A stretch of 64,000 bases of DNA from assembly GCA_030789695.1 (NCBI GenBank), contig CM061133.1, forward strand, positions 92,913,248 to 92,977,247, in the 5' to 3' direction. This DNA comes from Scilla litardierei. Lineage: Eukaryota > Streptophyta > Magnoliopsida > Asparagales > Asparagaceae. The position numbers and the translations under genes are program-made. Positions 34,883-47,084 of the stretch are shown piece after piece. Within the stretch, counting starts at the first letter, position 1. Each line of letters opens with the position of its first letter. Below the pieces are notes generated by a model that was not told the DNA's origin, did no database searches, and was given only the letters and a program-made list of their open reading frames with translations.

Positions 34883-35532
34883 CGTCGGGAGAAGGGATCC
34901 CAGACTTTGGCTGACTGTTTAGGCGAATGTCACGTGAACATCAAATGACTTGACTGTGGGTCAAGAAAAGGTAAAATTACTAGAATGTCAGTTCGAAGTG
35001 GCAAATCGTCTGTAGGTCTTCAACCAAACGTTTGGCAAACTATTCAGACACCTGGGTAAATAGCTACAGGTGTCTGTCCTATTTAGGGTTTCTAATACTT
35101 TTCATTGTATGCACGCCAGACGTCAAGTGGTCTTGCGTTAGGCATCTGCTTGAGGGCTAAAAGCTCAATCTTGAGCTGAAATGATTTCTAGCCATATGGG
35201 ATCAACACATGAATGATTATTGTGTGTGTGACATATAAGCGCCTTCAGCAAGTATATTCAAGGCTTAACATTCTAATTCAATAAAGAACTAATGAAATGA
35301 AAATATATATGTTGATCCCTTTCACTTCTTATTGAATTCCTTGAAATCTTCTATTTGAATCCTTGAGTCCATCTCTTGATTTCCTCACATCATTGGGTCA
35401 ATTCATCCTCGCTTCTTATATATCGTTAATCTACATTCGACTGTATTTTAATTAACTACAAAATAGGGGGTTAGTCACAATTAATTTTGTTTGCTAATCA
35501 CCAAAACAAATTAGGGGTCCAATACTTAACAT
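34883..35532 (-). repeat. old Sirevirus 3' LTR, second part
   Basis: Continues 1089-1925 beyond the TSD TCAGT. It ends GGGGTCCAATACTTAACA, aligned with the GGGGAGTCCAATATTCAACA end of the intact Sirevirus LTR. No gene. Confidence 0.65.
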
Positions 35533-36060
35533 TCTTCCATTGTTTGATAATGACAAACAAACATAAACAATAATAATAATTGTGATGAAAAATAAAAACT
35601 TACTCCCCCTACATTGATGCCAATTAAGTTAGTCCAAACAATCAAATATAATTTGAAGTATCAATGTATAGTAAAAGTGAATGTATCACATAGCATGGTG
35701 TATTATATTACATTAAAGCTCAAAAATAAGTGAATACACATGAACATAATATGAGGGCGATAGACATAGAGGAAATTAAACATATGATAATGGAAGCTTA
35801 ACGATTTATTGTAATATGGTAATAGAAATTGAATGTGGAATAAAATCCAAATTTATAAATCATACTCCCCATGAATCAAACAATGGTTCAGAAAAAATAA
35901 ATATTTGAATGTTATTAGTGAGTGAATATTTTTTTCATATTTGCATCTCCTTATCCATGCATTGTCTTATCTTTATCCACATCTCCCCATGCATTCTCAT
36001 ACTTTTATTCCCATCGTTTATCCCCATTTCGTTTATTTTTGTTTATTTCACGCTTTGGGG
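35533..36060 (-). mobile_element. old Sirevirus 3' leader with purine tracts
   Basis: The wording parallels 9595-9950: GATAATGACAAACAAACATAA, then ACTTACTCCCCCTACATTGATG, then ACTCCCCATGAATC. This is the region between pol and the 3' LTR of a minus-strand Sirevirus. No coding sequence. Confidence 0.6.
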
Positions 36061-36609
36061 ATGTTTCGTGTGTATAAGGTCGAAAAGTGCGTAAAACGAT
36101 GAAAAAGGATGTTGAGAGGAGCAAGGAAGAAGAAATGACGAAGATTAGATGTTATCAAGAGAAGAGAAGGACCAAAGTACCTGCAACACGGTCGTGCATG
36201 CAAATGCATGATCGTGACATTATATCTGCCCAAGGAGAGGAGGAGCAGCTTCAGCGACATATCCATGCAATTTTTCTGCAAAGCCGTGTCCAAATAAAAA
36301 CACTTTGGCCAATGATTTTTCCGCACGGTTTTTCCGCACCACCTTCATGTTGGAGCCTTGTATGTGATATTGTACTCAAAGAAGGATCGATCAAACTTTT
36401 TACCTTGTTGCCAATGATTTGCTATGGATCCCTACTAACTAACTACGATGCTAACCTCATATACTAGAGGAGCCGAATCCCATCTTGACTGCTGACTCCT
36501 TTCGCACTCTTTGGACTTTACCCAATGAGTACCTAGTAATAATCGCATTCATAATTAGAAAGTAAAAGCCAATGCATAAACCTCCCACATGCAAGGTTTT
36601 TTTAGTGTG
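36061..36609. other. unassigned sequence
   Basis: Lies between the Sirevirus 3' leader and the pol remnant. Two short opposite-strand open frames overlap here (about 36048-36326 and 36087-36467), but neither shows a family resemblance. Probably decayed element sequence. Confidence 0.3.
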
Positions 36610-36860
36610 TCTTAGGTCGAAAGATTAACATACACTAGTTATTAGTTGAGAGCTTCCCTTAATATTGAGAATATGTTTATCATATAAAAGCTTCTCGGTG
36701 AGTTGTTTTGTGAACAATTCTCCAACAAGCACATGCCAACCGTCTCTTGAAGTCTTCACATCGAATGGCTATGAGACAAGCCACTACTATCTTAATGATA
36801 AAGATCATTGTACACTAGTCTATCTAGAATATCAATGTCCTATATTTATATTCTTATGAC
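36610..36860 (-). pseudogene. Copia RNase H C-terminal remnant
   Basis: On the minus strand one frame reads HIDILDRLVYNDL, matching the [13 protein letters not shown] motif of Copia RNase H. After a frame change it reads LVGELFTKQLTEKLLYD, matching the ADIFTKPL tail. Frameshifts and stops separate them. The position and strand fit the old Sirevirus whose 3' LTR starts at 1089. The rest of its pol is absent. Confidence 0.55.
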
Positions 36861-37640
36861 CAGGAACATTTTGTATTGTACTTGAGTAGATTGATTGGAT
36901 CTCATTATTATAATATGATCATGATCCTAATGTCCTTAAAGAAACATATACTTTATCCCTTGATCTCAGCCGCCCTTATTTCCATCTCGAACTAGACGGC
37001 TGGTGCCATCGTCATCCTGTCGCTCATCACGACGCTTCTCACTGCTCCGGACTCCTGATGGCCTTCCACCCTCTATTCGTGCTCACCACCAAGCACCACT
37101 CTGTGGTCACCATGAGAGCATAAGAGAACTATTGGCCATAAAAAAGAAAAAGAAATAAAAATATAAGATCGTGCAAGCAAAGATTAAATCAAGACATGTC
37201 TTCCATTTGGAAGGGAAAAATAAAAAACCTAGGTCGATGATCTCTTTAGATAGAGCTAACAGAACCCTTACTGCATTTGCTTTCTGGTGAGTAAGAGAAA
37301 CAAAGGAGTGAGACACAATCGACGAGTTTTGGGAATTTAGAGAGAGAGAGATGAAGGAGACTGGTGATAAAGTAGAGCGTTTCCAATGACAAAAACATTT
37401 TTTTAAAAATATTCATCCAAAATTCTCCCCAATACATTTCCCTCCAAAAGTTAAGATCCCCTCCCAACTGTTCACCAAATCTCATCTCAACAATTGATTT
37501 CTCCAGATTCAATCTCCAAAAGTTAAGATTCCCGCCCCCCCCCCCCCCCCCCCCCCCCCCATTTTCCAAAATTTACTTATCTATATATGTGTGCAGCCCG
37601 CAATGTCAGATTAAGTAAAAATATTTAAGCCGTAGTAACA
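36861..37640. other. unassigned sequence with poly-C run
   Basis: No gene was recognised. It contains a C-rich piece (36965-37110), a duplicated phrase CTCCAAAAGTTAAGAT (near 37443 and 37515) and a C26 homopolymer at 37535-37560, where base count is uncertain in any assembly. Confidence 0.4.
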
Positions 37641-37740
37641 CATCTGTTTCTCTGGCATGTTGGTTGTCAGTTCTCTCTTCAAGCAATAGGTCGCAGGTTC
37701 AATGCCCGCTAGCCTCTTTTTGATGATACCAACTATTTTC
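37640..37740 (+). repeat. possible tRNA-derived SINE fragment
   Basis: TGGCATGTTGG resembles an internal A box, and GGTTCAATGCC, about 37 nt later, resembles a B box, in the order and spacing of a tRNA-derived pol III promoter. No tRNA cloverleaf and no clear 3' tail or TSD was seen. Confidence 0.3.
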
Positions 37741-37880
37741 CATAAGAGAGCTTAACAAAATAAGCCTTATTGGAGATATTTTTCATAAGAGAGCTTAACA
37801 AAATAAGCCTTATTGGAGAGAGTTTTGATACCAAATATTTTTCATAAAAGAGCTTAACGAAATAAGCCTTATTAAAGAGT
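37735..37880. repeat. three tandem copies of a 43-59-bp unit
   Basis: The unit TTTTCATAAGAGAGC then TTAACAAAATAAGCCTTATT is repeated at about 37735, 37779 and 37838 with a few substitutions and a 15-bp spacer difference. No coding sequence between 37740 and 38206. Confidence 0.85.
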
Positions 37881-38206
37881 GTTTTTTTATTGAGAACGAA
37901 TGTAATTATGTTTCTTTTTTTAATGCATCGGAATGGAGATAATTACGTTTCTATTATAAATTAAAGCTCAATTATTTAGACCATCAAAACACGAGGTCTA
38001 CGTAACGCATGTTCGATGAACGTTACTATGGGACAAATTAATTTGTTAGTCGAGTTGGTTGATGGTCGTGATGAAAGCAGGAGCCAATTGGCCTAGTTGG
38101 TGTTAAAATTATGGGACAAGGTTACAGGAAACTAACGTCAGCATAAGCATACATAAAGAAACTTGGTGTTAAAATTAACTGATCGTAATATACAAATAAT
38201 GTAATA

Positions 38207-40989
38207 TGTCACGCCCCGCTTCCCAAAAATATGGAGGCAAGACATGAGAAGGTCCGCTCAGACTTGAAGCTGCAAAGCTGCAAGTCCGATAAGCGTCAAT
38301 CAACGTTAAATGGCAGGTCCTTGCAATTACGATACGAAACAAAGATAATATTAAAGGGAATGAGACAAAAGTAAATCTCAGAATATCCATAAAAATAAAC
38401 TCCAACATCGCAGAAAAGCCACCAAGCTAAAAGAAAAGAGTCTAAAAAGAAGGCCCCAGCATGGCCAACAAAAGTACAACGTAGAAAACAAAGAAATGGT
38501 GCTACGCACCGACAACTAACAGTAACCTAAAGCAAAGCAACTCAGAACAGTCTCTAAGACTGGTCACCGGTGTCCACAAACTCCTCGTCAAACGTAGGCT
38601 CCGACTCAGCGTCAGCAAACACCTCGTCCTCAGCTACGGTCTCTGGCTTAAGGTCTAACATGTGACACCCAAAAGAGAAGGGGCATATGTAAGCAAGTCT
38701 AAAAAGACTTGTGCAAGGAAACTAAAAGTAAATCAAGCAATCTAGCAGTTCTAGCATGATGCAATGACATGGCAGTTAAAGTATGAGTGCAACAGGTAAA
38801 GAAACATGTACAACAGGCATCTAGCATGGCATGGCAAGAGTAGCAAACTACTATCATTCACAAGTCACGTTTTCATGTCGTGCACAGAGTTCACGCCTTA
38901 CAGCTGAAGTGGCTGTACGGGCACACTTCTACGCTGAGTGGTCGCTCAACTCTACCCCTCCACGTGTATCGAGCCATGATTTTACCCCCGAACGTGAATG
39001 CTCACTTCTGGATCACGAGCCAGGAAGTGTTTTTGGCATAGGGTGCACCTAGCCTGGACAAGTAAGTACACGTATGTAGCGTGTGCTACGAATGCAACAT
39101 TCAATGCACGGATGACATGGCATGGCAAATAGCAAGGCGTATAGGTAAGGAATTTAAACATGACAGTTAAGTATGCATGAATGACATGAACAAGTAAAAG
39201 GGAACGGATCTAGCTTCGTTGTCAAGCTAGATCAAATGGGCGTCTAGACAGATATCATTTCACTGACTAGTCTCTTTTACGCTAAAAACAAGGAAGTGGC
39301 CTAAAACATGGCCCTAAGCACAAGTTGGCAAGTTTCACTTGCCTGCAACGCAACGTCTGAATACACCGTCCAAAAGAGTCCAAAGTCCAATTCTACCTAC
39401 GTGCACAAGTCCACCGGCCTACATCCCATTTTATTAATCATTGATTAGTGAATTTAAAACAATTTAAAACATCAATTTTTAGTCTTAATTATCAGGCTGT
39501 GGTTGGGGTCCTAAGAGTGCAAAACGTTACTTCAACAAGACGCGAAAGCTACACTGGCGTCGGGTAGCGATGTCAGGGGTTGGAATAAAAGAACACGCTC
39601 CTAGTCCAGATTCCAGAATAGATTCCTCGCTCGAATAGTCTGGGCAGCAACCAGAGCAACGAACCAAGATTCCAAGCTAGAAAGTGCGACGACGGGCTAC
39701 GACGTATCGCAACGTCGTAGACGACAAATCCACGAAGAGGAGACACCTAGGTGGGACCCATAGTAGTGCTAGGGGCCAATGGGGGACCCACAACACATTT
39801 GGAGAACTTGGAGGCCCACGGTGGCAAGCGGTGCGAGAGTTGCGACGTTGCGACGAACGTCGCTCGGTCAGACTGGGCCGGTGCGAGGAATTCTGTCGAT
39901 CAGACACTGCGGGGCGGGGTTGCAATGCTGCGGGGTGCGATGCGGAGCGGGGGCTCTCGGTCACAGCGGGTCGGTGCGGAAGAAATCGTCGGTCGGGCGC
40001 TTGGGCGGGGGCTGCAACGAGGCGGGGGTTGGTGCGGAGCGGGGCTTGGTGCAGAGCAGGAGAGCGGGTCGGTCAGACCGATGGGGTCTATGGGTCGGCG
40101 CTGCGGATCGGGCGTTGCAACTGAGCGGGATGCGGGCGATGCGGGCGGGCGCTTCGGTCAGACTGAGGGAAGTTCTCGGTCAGGCATTGCGAGCTTGCGA
40201 GGCGGGTGACTGGGCGCGGAGCGGGTGGCGGTGCGGAAGGATCTCTCGGTCAGACCGAGAGAAATCAAGCAAAATCCTCGGTCGGACACGGCGGCTGCGG
40301 GGCTGAGTTGTGACGAACGTCGCAAGCGAGATTTTTGAGTTGAGGGGCGGCTAGGGTTTGTTTGCTTGCGAAAATAGGTTAACCTAGGGGTTGTTTATAT
40401 AGTATAGAGGGGTTGACTTGGTCTAGGGCTAATTCTAATAGGATTAGGATTTAAAATCAATTAAAACCCAAACCCAAACACTCCTACTCACGCGTGGATT
40501 GGGTGCGGCCAAGATAGGGGCTAGGATTTGGCTCAAAATATTTTTGCAGCGTTATAAACTAATAAAAATTATATTTGGCTAAAAATACTTGAAAACTTAG
40601 TATTTAAAAATATTTAAAGCTTGGCTAAAAATATAAAATAAGTCAAATGAACTCCGAAAATCGTGAAATAAATATTGGGGTGATCGGGACGATGAGAGAA
40701 AGAAAACTAAGAAGACGGATCTCAATTTTGACGTTGAGCGACGAAACTAAAAATAGAAACGTCTCACGTCCAAAGTGAAAATCACAACGTCTCTTCGAAT
40801 AAGATCAAATCGTGGAAAAACGATCCGAGAAAAGTGGTTCCAAATTAGTGCCACAATTCAATACTCTTAGAGACGTTCACAACGACATATCACACCAAAG
40901 TGTTCACAAACAAACAAAGTCTAAAATAAATACGTGCACGGTCAAAAGCACGTGCACGAGTAAGGTACAATCGAAAAGCGACCGTTACA
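38207..40989 (-). mobile_element. solo LTR of the LARD/Tekay family
   Basis: On the minus strand it starts TGTAACGGTCGC and ends GCGGGGCGTGACA, with the family order of motifs. These are stem-loops at 39207-39270, a GC-rich leader at about 39680-40340 and the TATA box TATATAAAC at 40393-40401. Flanks TAATA (38202-38206) and TAAGA (40990-40994) agree in four of five bases, suggesting a decayed TSD. No interior sequence is attached, so LTR-LTR recombination is likely. Overlapping GC-rich open frames around 39.7-40.3 kb are not genes. Confidence 0.8.
39840..40290. repeat. GC-rich GGTCAGAC-repeat block in solo LTR
   Basis: CGGTCAGAC or near variants recur about eight times, one inside the hairpin CTCGGTCAGACCGAG near 40244-40258. 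It occupies the GC-rich 5' UTR-like position seen in LARD LTRs. Confidence 0.6.
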
Positions 40990-42720
40990 TAAGATAACAA
41001 AATAAGCCTTATAATGTAATATAATTATCATCGTTCTTGTTAAAATTATCATCGTTCTTGTTACAAATAATGTACTATAACAAAATAATGTAATATACCA
41101 ATTTTTAGATTTTCGTTTAACGCTATGCGAGTTTTTTTCCATGTTTTTAATTGTAGCATAACGGAGTCACTGATTGAGAAAAAAAAAACGGCTAAACAAA
41201 AATATACTTAAACGTAATGGAAAAACACATCCTTTATTTCTTTGAACTCCTTTGAACTCATCGACTTGAACACCATCACATTATATACTTTACAAATGCG
41301 GTTTGTGTACCTTCTTGCAATGCCGTCAGGCCCCCCCAGTCAACTAATCCTGGTTCCGCCCCTATGTGTGTGTGTGTGTGTGTGTCAAAATTCCCCATGT
41401 GAGAGGTCTAATGTTTTGTGTGTGTGTGTCAACATTCCCCATGTGAGAGGTCTAATGTTCTTACTTAATGACTTGCAACCACAATTAGCCTCATACATGC
41501 ACTATCTCTAATTTGTGCAACATGTTGGGTGAAATGCCAAAGTTATATGTGTAACTCCTATGGAAACACACACTCGCAATGAGCACTGACATTTGCTTGT
41601 ATCATGCAACGGCACATACACAAAAAATTAATGCTTTAGTGCCCCCACGCTATGATGAACCTTAAGGCTAGTGATGCCGTTTTGATGTTTTTGTTTTGAT
41701 GCCATTCATCCTCTTTGATGGTTTCATGTTGGCAAGCGTCATTATTCACATAACCTCACATTCACCAGTATTGCTCGGTTCCCTAATTTCGAATTACTTA
41801 GATCAGGTCCTCGATGGGATGCATTAACTAATATCTAAGTCATAGCACTTTCTCAAAATGCCTCCACCAAGAGTCATGTCTAAGCACTGGGTCTGACCTC
41901 CTCATCCAAGCAATATTTTCAAGATTCATTATCTGAAGTGAATGAATAGGCTCACCTTCTAACTTCTCATATGAACATGAAGATTCAACTACCCAATTGC
42001 AAGAAAGTCAGACACTAATCCAATACTGTGCAACCTTTGAATTGAACTTGAGGTGAGACGTGTTGTAATATTTCACCGTAAAAGAAGTTCACATACCTGT
42101 ATGAGCAGAGAAGGCCTAATGGCCCAACTCGCAAACAACCCAGGCGGGCTAGGCCCCATTTAAGAGGAGGCCCATCGTATGTGGGAAGTTGCCGAAATGC
42201 CCAATACAGATGCTTAATCATTTTCATTCTCAAACGCTCCCTTTTTACTTTCAGATTTCTTATTATATTTCCCTGGTACTCATTTGAGCATTGGAGGAAT
42301 CGTGAAAAGGATGTATAGTTCTTGCGACCTTACATATCCTATCATTGAGGAAGGAAAACACGGACCGTCTGGCTGCCCACTATGATATCAGATCTAGATG
42401 GCGATTAAGATAGCTGTTTATGAAACACGAACATAACCAGAATACGATAAGCCCGATCACAATTTATAGTCTTGAAGTACCAAAAATTAGTTTAGATTAA
42501 ATTACTGGTGCAACAGGCATTTTTAATTGCAATGTGAAACATGGGTAGAGGGCGTGTTGAAAAGTCATGGGGTCCACGTTGAGGGGAAAGTCCCGAAAAT
42601 GCTCAAAAAATGTCCCCCGGCTACACGTATTTAATGAGATCATGAGGGTCCGGACAAGATAAATAAATGAATGAATAAAATATAATAAAAACTTGTTCAA
42701 ATATTCTCAAACTTGCCATG
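40990..42720. other. intergenic sequence upstream of the hevein-type gene
   Basis: No gene supported. It holds a GT run at 41364-41385 followed by a duplicated phrase (TCCCCATGTGAGAGGTCTAA, twice between 41392 and 41458), poly-A and AT-rich tracts, and no recognisable TE ends. Confidence 0.6.
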
Positions 42721-42730
42721 CAGCCCTCCC

Positions 42731-42740
42731 CTATATAAGT
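42731..42740 (+). promoter_or_regulatory. TATA box of the hevein-type gene
   Basis: CTATATAAGT lies about 75 bp before the ATG, the usual plant spacing for a short 5' UTR. Confidence 0.75.
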
Positions 42741-42810
42741 AAGTTCACACCGTTCGCATTCTCATCACTCACAGATCATAAAATCAAAGAGCCTTCTAAG
42801 CAAGCAAGCA

Positions 42811-43470
42811 ATGATGAAGTTTTGGGTTATAGCCAGCTTGGCACTTGCCGCCTCCTTCATATGCTCCCACGCAGAGCAATGCGGAGACCAGGCCGGCGGT
42901 GCAGAATGCCCGAGCGGGCTGTGCTGCAGCCAGTGGGGGTGGTGCGGAACCACAGAGGAGTACTGCGGCGTAGGCTGCCAGAGCAACTGCTGGAAGCTTA
43001 CCTGGGCAACTGCGGTGAAGGACGACATTATTAACCAGGTACCTCTTCGGTCAAACCAGACTCGCTCCAACGAGCAATGCGGACGTCAGGCAGGCGATGC
43101 AGAATGCCCGGGCGGGCTGTGCTGCAGCGCGTGGGGGTGGTGCGGAACCACAGCAGACTACTGCACTGGAGGCTGCCAGAGCAACTGCTGGAAGCTTACC
43201 TGGGCAACTGCGGTGAAGGACGGCATTATTAACCAGGTACCTCTTCGGTCAAACCAGACTCGCTCCAACGAGCAATGCGGAGCCCAGGCAGGCGATGCAG
43301 AATGCCCGGGCGGCCTCTGCTGCAGCCAGTGGGGGTGGTGCGGAACCACAGCAGACTACTGCGCTGGAGGCTGCCAGAGCAACTGCTGGAAGGCTGCCAG
43401 GGCAACTGCGGTGAAGGACGGCAATAACAAGAAATCATTTCGATCAAACCTGCTGCTCCTCAATGAGTAA
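42811..43470 (+). CDS. secreted precursor with three hevein-type chitin-binding domains
   Basis: A 219-residue single-exon frame. ATG 42811 (a second ATG follows at once) starts a hydrophobic signal peptide ending near residue 21. Three 8-cysteine hevein domains lie at about 22-61, 88-127 and 154-193. Each keeps the aromatic chitin-binding pattern ([13 protein letters not shown]) and ends QSNCW. They are separated by 26-residue linkers, each with an N-glycosylation sequon (NQT at 82-84 and 148-150). Units repeat every 66 residues (198 bp) and are nearly identical in DNA. Such domains bind chitin of fungal walls. The single domains resemble buckwheat-type antimicrobial peptides. There is no catalytic chitinase domain. 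Whether the linkers are cleaved to give three peptides is inference. Confidence 0.88.
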   Translation: MMKFWVIASLALAASFICSHAEQCGDQAGGAECPSGLCCSQWGWCGTTEEYCGVGCQSNCWKLTWATAVKDDIINQVPLRSNQTRSNEQCGRQAGDAECPGGLCCSAWGWCGTTADYCTGGCQSNCWKLTWATAVKDGIINQVPLRSNQTRSNEQCGAQAGDAECPGGLCCSQWGWCGTTADYCAGGCQSNCWKAARATAVKDGNNKKSFRSNLLLLNE

Positions 43471-44439
43471 GGCCACGTCGGGGATCATCATGTACGCGCC
43501 GAAGTAACTAATAGCTTAGTTACTTCTAACTGCTATCTATGAATAAGGCCACGTCTGGCCACAAATAAGAAGCAACTAATAGCTTCATGGCGCGTGCTGT
43601 GTAATAATATTAAGTTTGTATCATCAAGTATTTATGTATAATTATCTGCGTTTGATCTTATGCTCCGAATCAAGTGATGCAACTACCTTGCCAAGCTAAT
43701 CATCTATAATACGTCCACTATATAGCGTACTAACAGAGAACGATACGGAATATTTTGCCTTAATTGTGGCATGATTTCACCCTCATATAATCTTGCTATT
43801 TGTTTGTTTTATGCCATCTTTCTATGGTCCGTATATTTTTGGTTCGTTTCAGTAAAAATCTACATGGTGCATACGAGGATTTGGCACATCATGTTTATGT
43901 ATTACACCTAATTAGTCCCAAGGGGCCGAACGTTCAATTGTAAATGGTAGCATGGTTAAGTATTCCGATTTGGGATAGAAATCTGGAATATATGTTCTAT
44001 ATATATTAGCATTTTGATCTGAATAGATGTAAATATCCTTAAATACTTGTATAAATATTCTCTTGTCCAACACGATGGTGCAAGGCAAAGGGGGTGCAAG
44101 TAAAAACATGAAATACACTATGAGTATTATGGTTTTGAGAATGGAGGCTAACTTGATCGTCCAAGGTCATTGATTGCACGCCATCATAATCCAAGCTACG
44201 CATTTGTGCATGTGACATGTTTTTTGGTGGGTGAAAATATATTGTTGGATCTAGATCAGATTAGGATGTGCCATATTCGATAAATGAACATATTTTCTTT
44301 ACTTTTTATTCATTTAGGGACAATTTTCATATTGCACCAATTGGCATTATCTGTGTAATCTACGATCGATGGCAGTTCAACAGAGAATATAGAGCAAAAT
44401 TGTGATAAGGCTAACTTTGCATCAAACTTATGGTATGGA
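43471..44439 (+). other. 3' flank of the hevein-type gene
   Basis: The first about 180 bp look like a 3' UTR, with a duplicated phrase (AATAAGGCCACGTC; AACTAATAGCTT) and AATAAT/ATTAAG motifs that could serve polyadenylation. The remaining text is AT-rich, with no gene or element seen. Confidence 0.5.
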
Positions 44440-44918
44440 GTATTGAGTACATTGAGTCACTCCAATGTTAGTTTTAATGATGAGCAAACATTTTGTGTGC
44501 TAATGATCTTTGAGTGCAGGTTTACGTATTAAGGAGATCATATCATAGTGAAGTTCAACTAAGGCCTACTTGTCGTTACTAACAGTTTCTCTTTTGATTT
44601 TTCAAGGGGAAAAGTATTTAAAGAATCAATACAATAAGATTAAAATCAAAAGGACTACATCCAAAGCTTCAAGGAAAATGTAAATTGTGTTCTAATTTTC
44701 TATCTTGTTTAGATTATATGTTAAAGCCTTGTTGTAGCTCACGCATACACTTAGAAACCTATAGAAAAAGTTTGTAAACGTTTTTGAAAATTTTTCCTAA
44801 GCTTTCGTGGCCAAAACATTGTTTTTAAAGCCGAATAGTCAACCAAAAGTATCCCCTCGTCGACTAAGAAATCAAGAAACAAACAGTTGGCAGCATATCA
44901 GAACTAATCGACTATAAT
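44440..44918 (+). repeat. truncated Sirevirus-like LTR 5' end
   Basis: TATTGAGTACATTGAGTCAC then TTTTAATGATGAGCAAACA parallels the LTR start of the other Sireviruses (TTGAATATTGGACTCC then TTTTGATGATGAGCAAACA). GTCGACTAAG and AATCGACTATAA near its end suggest the start of a palindrome array. It is cut off at 44919. Confidence 0.5.
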
Positions 44919-45858
44919 TGTAACAACCGATATTTTTATAAATGATTTATTGGAGATTTTCATCATATTTTTCTCTCTTTATCTCTTTTCTTTTCTATTG
45001 TTTTGCTATGGCCCAGACCGACAGCCCAAGTTTACGGCCCACATACCTTTTTGAGTGATAGAGCCTGGTCCATATCTCGACTTTCACTTATTCGCATACA
45101 GATCATCATGCTGCTTCGATTGGCCCAACCTAACCTGATCTCAGATTTCATCTAGCCAATCCTACGGACATCCCCTCACTTTAACTAAAGCAAGCCTTAA
45201 CGCTAACCCTAGTTTGTACTTGAGACACCATCGTCGACCGTTACACGGGATCTCCACCATAATCTCACGCATTAACACCCACGATTTCCTCCAACGGCAC
45301 GATCCCACGTCTATATCTCCTTCTTCTTCTTCTTTCTGCCATAAAAATCAAACTTTCCCGTGAGATATTTCTTGAGTTCCATTTTCGAACGTTTTGTGGG
45401 CTTCCAGTTCTGACCTTACTTCAGCTTCAGTGTCAATCTGTTCTGATCCGTTCGAGCATAATCCTCTTCCTCAAGCAACCTATGGCGTTTGAATAACTTG
45501 AGCGAGGAGAATACAAGAATTGGCCATCGTCGGTGAATGATTGACTTTATTTAATATAGTTCTCAGTAAATTCAGTTTCGTGCATGTTAGAATACAGAAT
45601 AGTTTGTGAATGTTATAGATCGGACTGTGGACTAAAACTGAGAATTGTTAGTTGATTTCTTTCCTATGGAAATGATGATTTAGGTGAGATCTCTCGAGAG
45701 ATTATCTCTTTGAGGACCCCGATCAGCACCCATATGCTTTCCAACGACCATCACCGATTATTCTATATATTTCACTTGATCTGAATGTACTGCGTGTCAT
45801 CTAGATAACCAGCCACCAACCATCTACAGCTCGGTTGTAATTAATTGTTGGTAGTTTA
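44919..45858 (+). repeat. possible truncated Gypsy LTR
   Basis: Begins TGTAACAACCGATA, like the TGTAACGGCCGG LTR starts of the LARD/Tekay family, followed by GGCCCA-rich and CT-rich leader-like text. No matching end or TSD was found. Confidence 0.35.
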
Positions 45859-46168
45859 TGTAGGAAGATATGTGCCCTCGAGGCAAATTATCGATGAGAA
45901 CATCTTGTTTGAATCTAAATGGTACTAATTATCATAGTATGAATAAAATGATTTTACATACTTGGATAAATTCCTTAGACTTAAAGTAAGGTCATACACA
46001 TATCTAGAAGGAGATCTCGATTATGGGTAGTGAATGACCGATAGGAACTTAAGTCTTAAAACGTTAATGGTCATGAATGTGTTGTAAATAGAATATTGGC
46101 ACATCGGACAGACCATATTGTCTTTGTATTAACCCGAAGGGTCTTAACATGAAGAGTGATGATGATCT
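45859..46168 (+). repeat. Copia LTR 5' fragment
   Basis: TGTAGGAAGATATGTGCCC and TCGAGGCAAATT then ACATCTTGTTTGAA match the minus-strand start of the LTR ending at 58816 (TGTAGGAATATGGTGCCC, ACATCTTGTTCGAA). It is cut after 310 bp by the Sirevirus LTR at 46169. Confidence 0.6.
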
Positions 46169-47084
46169 TGTTGAGTATTGGACTCTCCACCTTGGTTTTG
46201 ATGATGATCAAACATAAATCATTGTGATTAACCCATGTGATTGCAGTTAGCTAAAGAGTCACTAATTAGATTCAAGAAGATCTAAAGTGACTACACGTGT
46301 TGATTCAAGTGGAGAACTTGGTAGATCAACAAAGGCGAAGCATTGGCTTGAAGAACTCAAAGGCTACCTCAAACCTCAAGCCAATGGCATCAACAAATGA
46401 ATGGAGATTCAATCCAAAGAGAAGAAGAAATGGATGATTCAAAATCTTCAAAGAACATCTTGAGGATCAAAGACTATATGACGTTGGAGACATTCAAGAC
46501 ATACAACTAAAAGACTCAAGACCATGAAGAAGTAAGGATATTCATTGTAATCTTTAGTATTTACCTCTTTGAGAGTCTTAGAATGTTAAGCCTTGAATTA
46601 GAACTACCTAGAGGCACATACACCACCTATACACATCATTTGTATAGCCTCTAGTTGACCCCATACGCTTCTAGGCTTTGAATACTTGAAATATGAACTT
46701 TTGATTCATAACAGTGGACTGATGAAGGATCATCAGGTGACTGATGAAGGATAACCAGTCGACTGGTTTTCCTTCAGCAGTCGACTGTCTTTAAACAGAG
46801 ACCAAATCTGTTTGAAGCTGAATTCTGTTTTTCTGACTAGTCTGCCTTCAAACTGATGACAGATTTTCTGTAGTTAGAATTTTTCATCCAAACCATATGC
46901 AGTAGTTAACTAACTCACTAAGGTTTCCGACCCAACTTGAATTACTCCAATCGATTTTTGTAGTTCAAGTTATGACTGTTTTCGTGAGCCGATAACAGAT
47001 TTTCTGCACCTATCAGTCAGATTCAAACTACTGTCAGTTTTTCTGTAAATTGAATTTTGCATCCATTCAAACACTACTACAAAA

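Noticed and set aside
37656..37703. Possible tRNA gene
   Set aside because: Only box-like words; no acceptor stem or cloverleaf could be drawn.
39677..40306. Four overlapping long open frames on both strands
   Set aside because: GC-rich repeat block of a solo LTR; products are Arg/Gly-rich without family resemblance.
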